Source: Pseudoneobacillus rhizosphaerae
Lineage (GTDB): Bacteria; Bacillota; Bacilli; Bacillales; Cytobacillaceae
NCBI RefSeq assembly: GCF_917563885.1
Contig: NZ_CAKJTG010000035.1
Span: 1-32,957 of the forward strand
Direction: 5' to 3'
Length of the DNA stretch: 32,957 nt
Position numbers and translations under genes: made by a program. The notes below the pieces were generated by a model. It saw nothing but the letters and a program-made list of their open reading frames with translations, was not told the DNA's origin and searched no databases. This document shows positions 31,894 to 32,957 of the stretch, one piece after another. Numbering within the stretch: position 1 is the stretch's first letter; each line of letters begins with the position of its first letter.

Positions 31894-32697
31894 ATGCAGT
31901 CATTTATCAATCAAGCCGCCACAAATCGTGGGTGGGACGTGGAAAAAATTATCGAAGAGGGAGATTTTCTAACCAGATACTCTAAAGGAGACCTATTCTT
32001 TTATTCAGAAGGAGTTTCGAACATATCGATTAATCACCAAAGTCCAACTATATCGAAAAATAAAGTACATACCTCCATAATCCTTGAAAAGGAAAACATA
32101 CCATGTGTCATTACTAGGGAAATTCATTTATTTGATAGAGAAAACCTTAGAGCTTTATATCATCAATTTTCTAATAATGGACAGGAAAAAGTAGTAGTAA
32201 AACCTCTTGATGGTAAAAAAGGTGAAGGGTTAGTAGCGCTTAACTCTTTAGAACAATTAGAGGCATACTCCCTTTCCGCACCAAAGGAGAAACGCCATTG
32301 TATTTCTAGTTTTTTTGAACATAGATGCGAATTGCGATTTGTCCTTTTTCGCCAACAAGTTGAGTTTTATTACTTAAAGCCTAATAACACGGACAACGTT
32401 CTAAGGCCACACTTAGACAGCTCATATAAGATCAAAGAGGAGTTAATTTCTAAAATGAAAGAACTAGCCGAAAGGGCAGCCTTCAGATTAGGATTTGACT
32501 ACTTAGCAGTAGATTTTTTAATTGGAGAAAACGAAAAAAAGGTACTAGAAGTAAATCTAAAACCAAACCTGTATTCCTTAATTAGAGCTCAGCCTGAAAT
32601 GTTTGATCGTTGTGTAGAACTGTATGAGAGAATGTTTGATTATAAGGAATACTTGTTAAATTCCTCCAAGTTGCAAATCAATCATACGTTTGATTGA
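31894..32697 (+). CDS. ATP-grasp protein, YheC/YheD-like
   Basis: This is a 267-residue ATP-grasp fold protein. Visible parts are KVVVKPLDGKKGEGLVAL (ATP-binding lysine and glycine-rich loop, about 104-121), FFEHRCELRFVLFRQQVEFYY (central strands, read in two parts) and LAVDFLIGENEKKVLEVNLK (metal-binding D and ExN, about 208-228). Such enzymes join a carboxylate to an amine using ATP. The closest Bacillus relatives I recall are the YheC/YheD spore-coat-associated proteins and RimK-like ligases. It is shorter than YheC/D (about 360-450 residues), lacking part of the N-terminus. The start is ATG 31894, with AAAGGAATG upstream. It is a single gene. Confidence 0.75.
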   Translation: MQSFINQAATNRGWDVEKIIEEGDFLTRYSKGDLFFYSEGVSNISINHQSPTISKNKVHTSIILEKENIPCVITREIHLFDRENLRALYHQFSNNGQEKVVVKPLDGKKGEGLVALNSLEQLEAYSLSAPKEKRHCISSFFEHRCELRFVLFRQQVEFYYLKPNNTDNVLRPHLDSSYKIKEELISKMKELAERAAFRLGFDYLAVDFLIGENEKKVLEVNLKPNLYSLIRAQPEMFDRCVELYERMFDYKEYLLNSSKLQINHTFD

Positions 32698-32704
32698 TTT
32701 TTTC
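32676..32704 (+). terminator. Terminator overlapping the ATP-grasp stop codon
   Basis: AATCAATCA pairs exactly with TGATTGATT around TACGTT, followed by TTTTTT. The right arm contains the gene's own TGA. Confidence 0.82.
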
Positions 32705-32836
32705 GCGCGAAGAACCACGAAAATCATTTCTAAAAGCCTACGATTCCATTTTAGAAAATTCATTTCAAGTTCTAGTTTTCTATGAAGTTGGTGGAAACAA
32801 CTTTTTAGTAAAAAAACAAAATAAAAGCCTACTTTC

Positions 32837-32957
32837 TGAACTGCACCCCAATTGTTAGACACTATCTAACAGTTGGAGGTGCAGTTTTTTGTATGTCAAA
32901 ATATCCAAGTGATATTAAATTAAATATTATTCAAAGCTATAACCCAAAAGTGTTTTC
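32837..32957 (+). mobile_element. IS3-family insertion sequence, left end (partial)
   Basis: The end TGAACTGCACCCCAATTG begins an imperfect hairpin with CAGTTGGAGGTGCAG, a layout seen at the left ends of IS3-family (IS150-group) elements. A transposase frame opens 56 bp later. The element runs off the right edge, so its completeness is unknown. Confidence 0.72.
32893..32957 (+). CDS. IS3-family transposase OrfA, N-terminus (partial)
   Basis: ATG 32893 opens a frame reading MSKYPSDIKLNIIQSYNPKV to the window end. This is the first helix of the OrfA helix-turn-helix protein of IS150-group elements, which usually begins MSKYS.EIKLN.V. The ribosome site GGAGG lies about 13 bases upstream, within the terminal hairpin. 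Confidence 0.72.
   Translation, partial: MSKYPSDIKLNIIQSYNPKVF

Overview
The window comes from an endospore-forming, low-GC Firmicute, most likely a Bacillaceae species outside the B. subtilis group. The support is a Bacillus-type 16S rRNA 5' end with its leader and tandem promoters, a Spo0E-family phosphatase, a tricistronic gerA-type germination operon, strong AGGAGG ribosome sites, TTG/GTG starts and many Bacillus-type protein families. Genus and species cannot be fixed from this sequence alone.

Layout. 1-300: start of an rRNA operon reading out of the left edge, with two sigma-A promoters. 466-2016: a decayed serA 3' remnant, a 53-residue Spo0E-like gene and an AlkZ-related protein. 2093-7635: a 21-bp repeat array, an AdhB-like zinc dehydrogenase, a two-gene operon of Gfo/Idh/MocA oxidoreductases, a membrane acyltransferase and a DedA protein. 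7906-11746: the germination receptor operon in the order A-C-B. 11813-16673: a YcxB-like protein, a heptad-repeat coiled coil, an OatA-like O-acetyltransferase, a secreted staphylococcal-type nuclease and a TetR regulator. 16846-18760: a DUF2187 protein, a cyclic-di-GMP-I riboswitch ahead of a 54-residue protein, and an aldo/keto reductase. 18890-21207: a secreted polysaccharide deacetylase and an EamA transporter. 21569-27750: a PAS-SpoIIE phosphatase, a NERD nuclease-like gene with a damaged partial copy, a small membrane protein and a PAS3-GGDEF-EAL protein. 28082-32957: an AmiS/UreI channel next to a NupC-type transporter, an acidic protein of unknown function, a NERD fragment inside an inverted-repeat element, an ATP-grasp protein, and the left end of an IS3-family element.

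The most unusual feature is a set of seven non-coding arrays whose short core recurs every 20-21 bp, about two helical turns. Four use the core TTAGGCGATTAAA and three use GTTGATAA. Members of each family share head sequences. Three of the seven lie directly 3' of a NERD gene or NERD fragment. In one place two GTTGATAA arrays face each other behind 26-bp inverted repeats (25/26 identical) and enclose a truncated NERD gene. I know of no named system that matches this, and I propose it as the best candidate for something undescribed.

Two signalling parts of the window could work together. The GGDEF-EAL protein may make or break cyclic di-GMP, and the riboswitch near 17.3 kb should sense it. The window also carries at least four copies of a GGGGACAGTCCCC-centred hairpin repeat and one perfect 21-bp hairpin of a different sequence.
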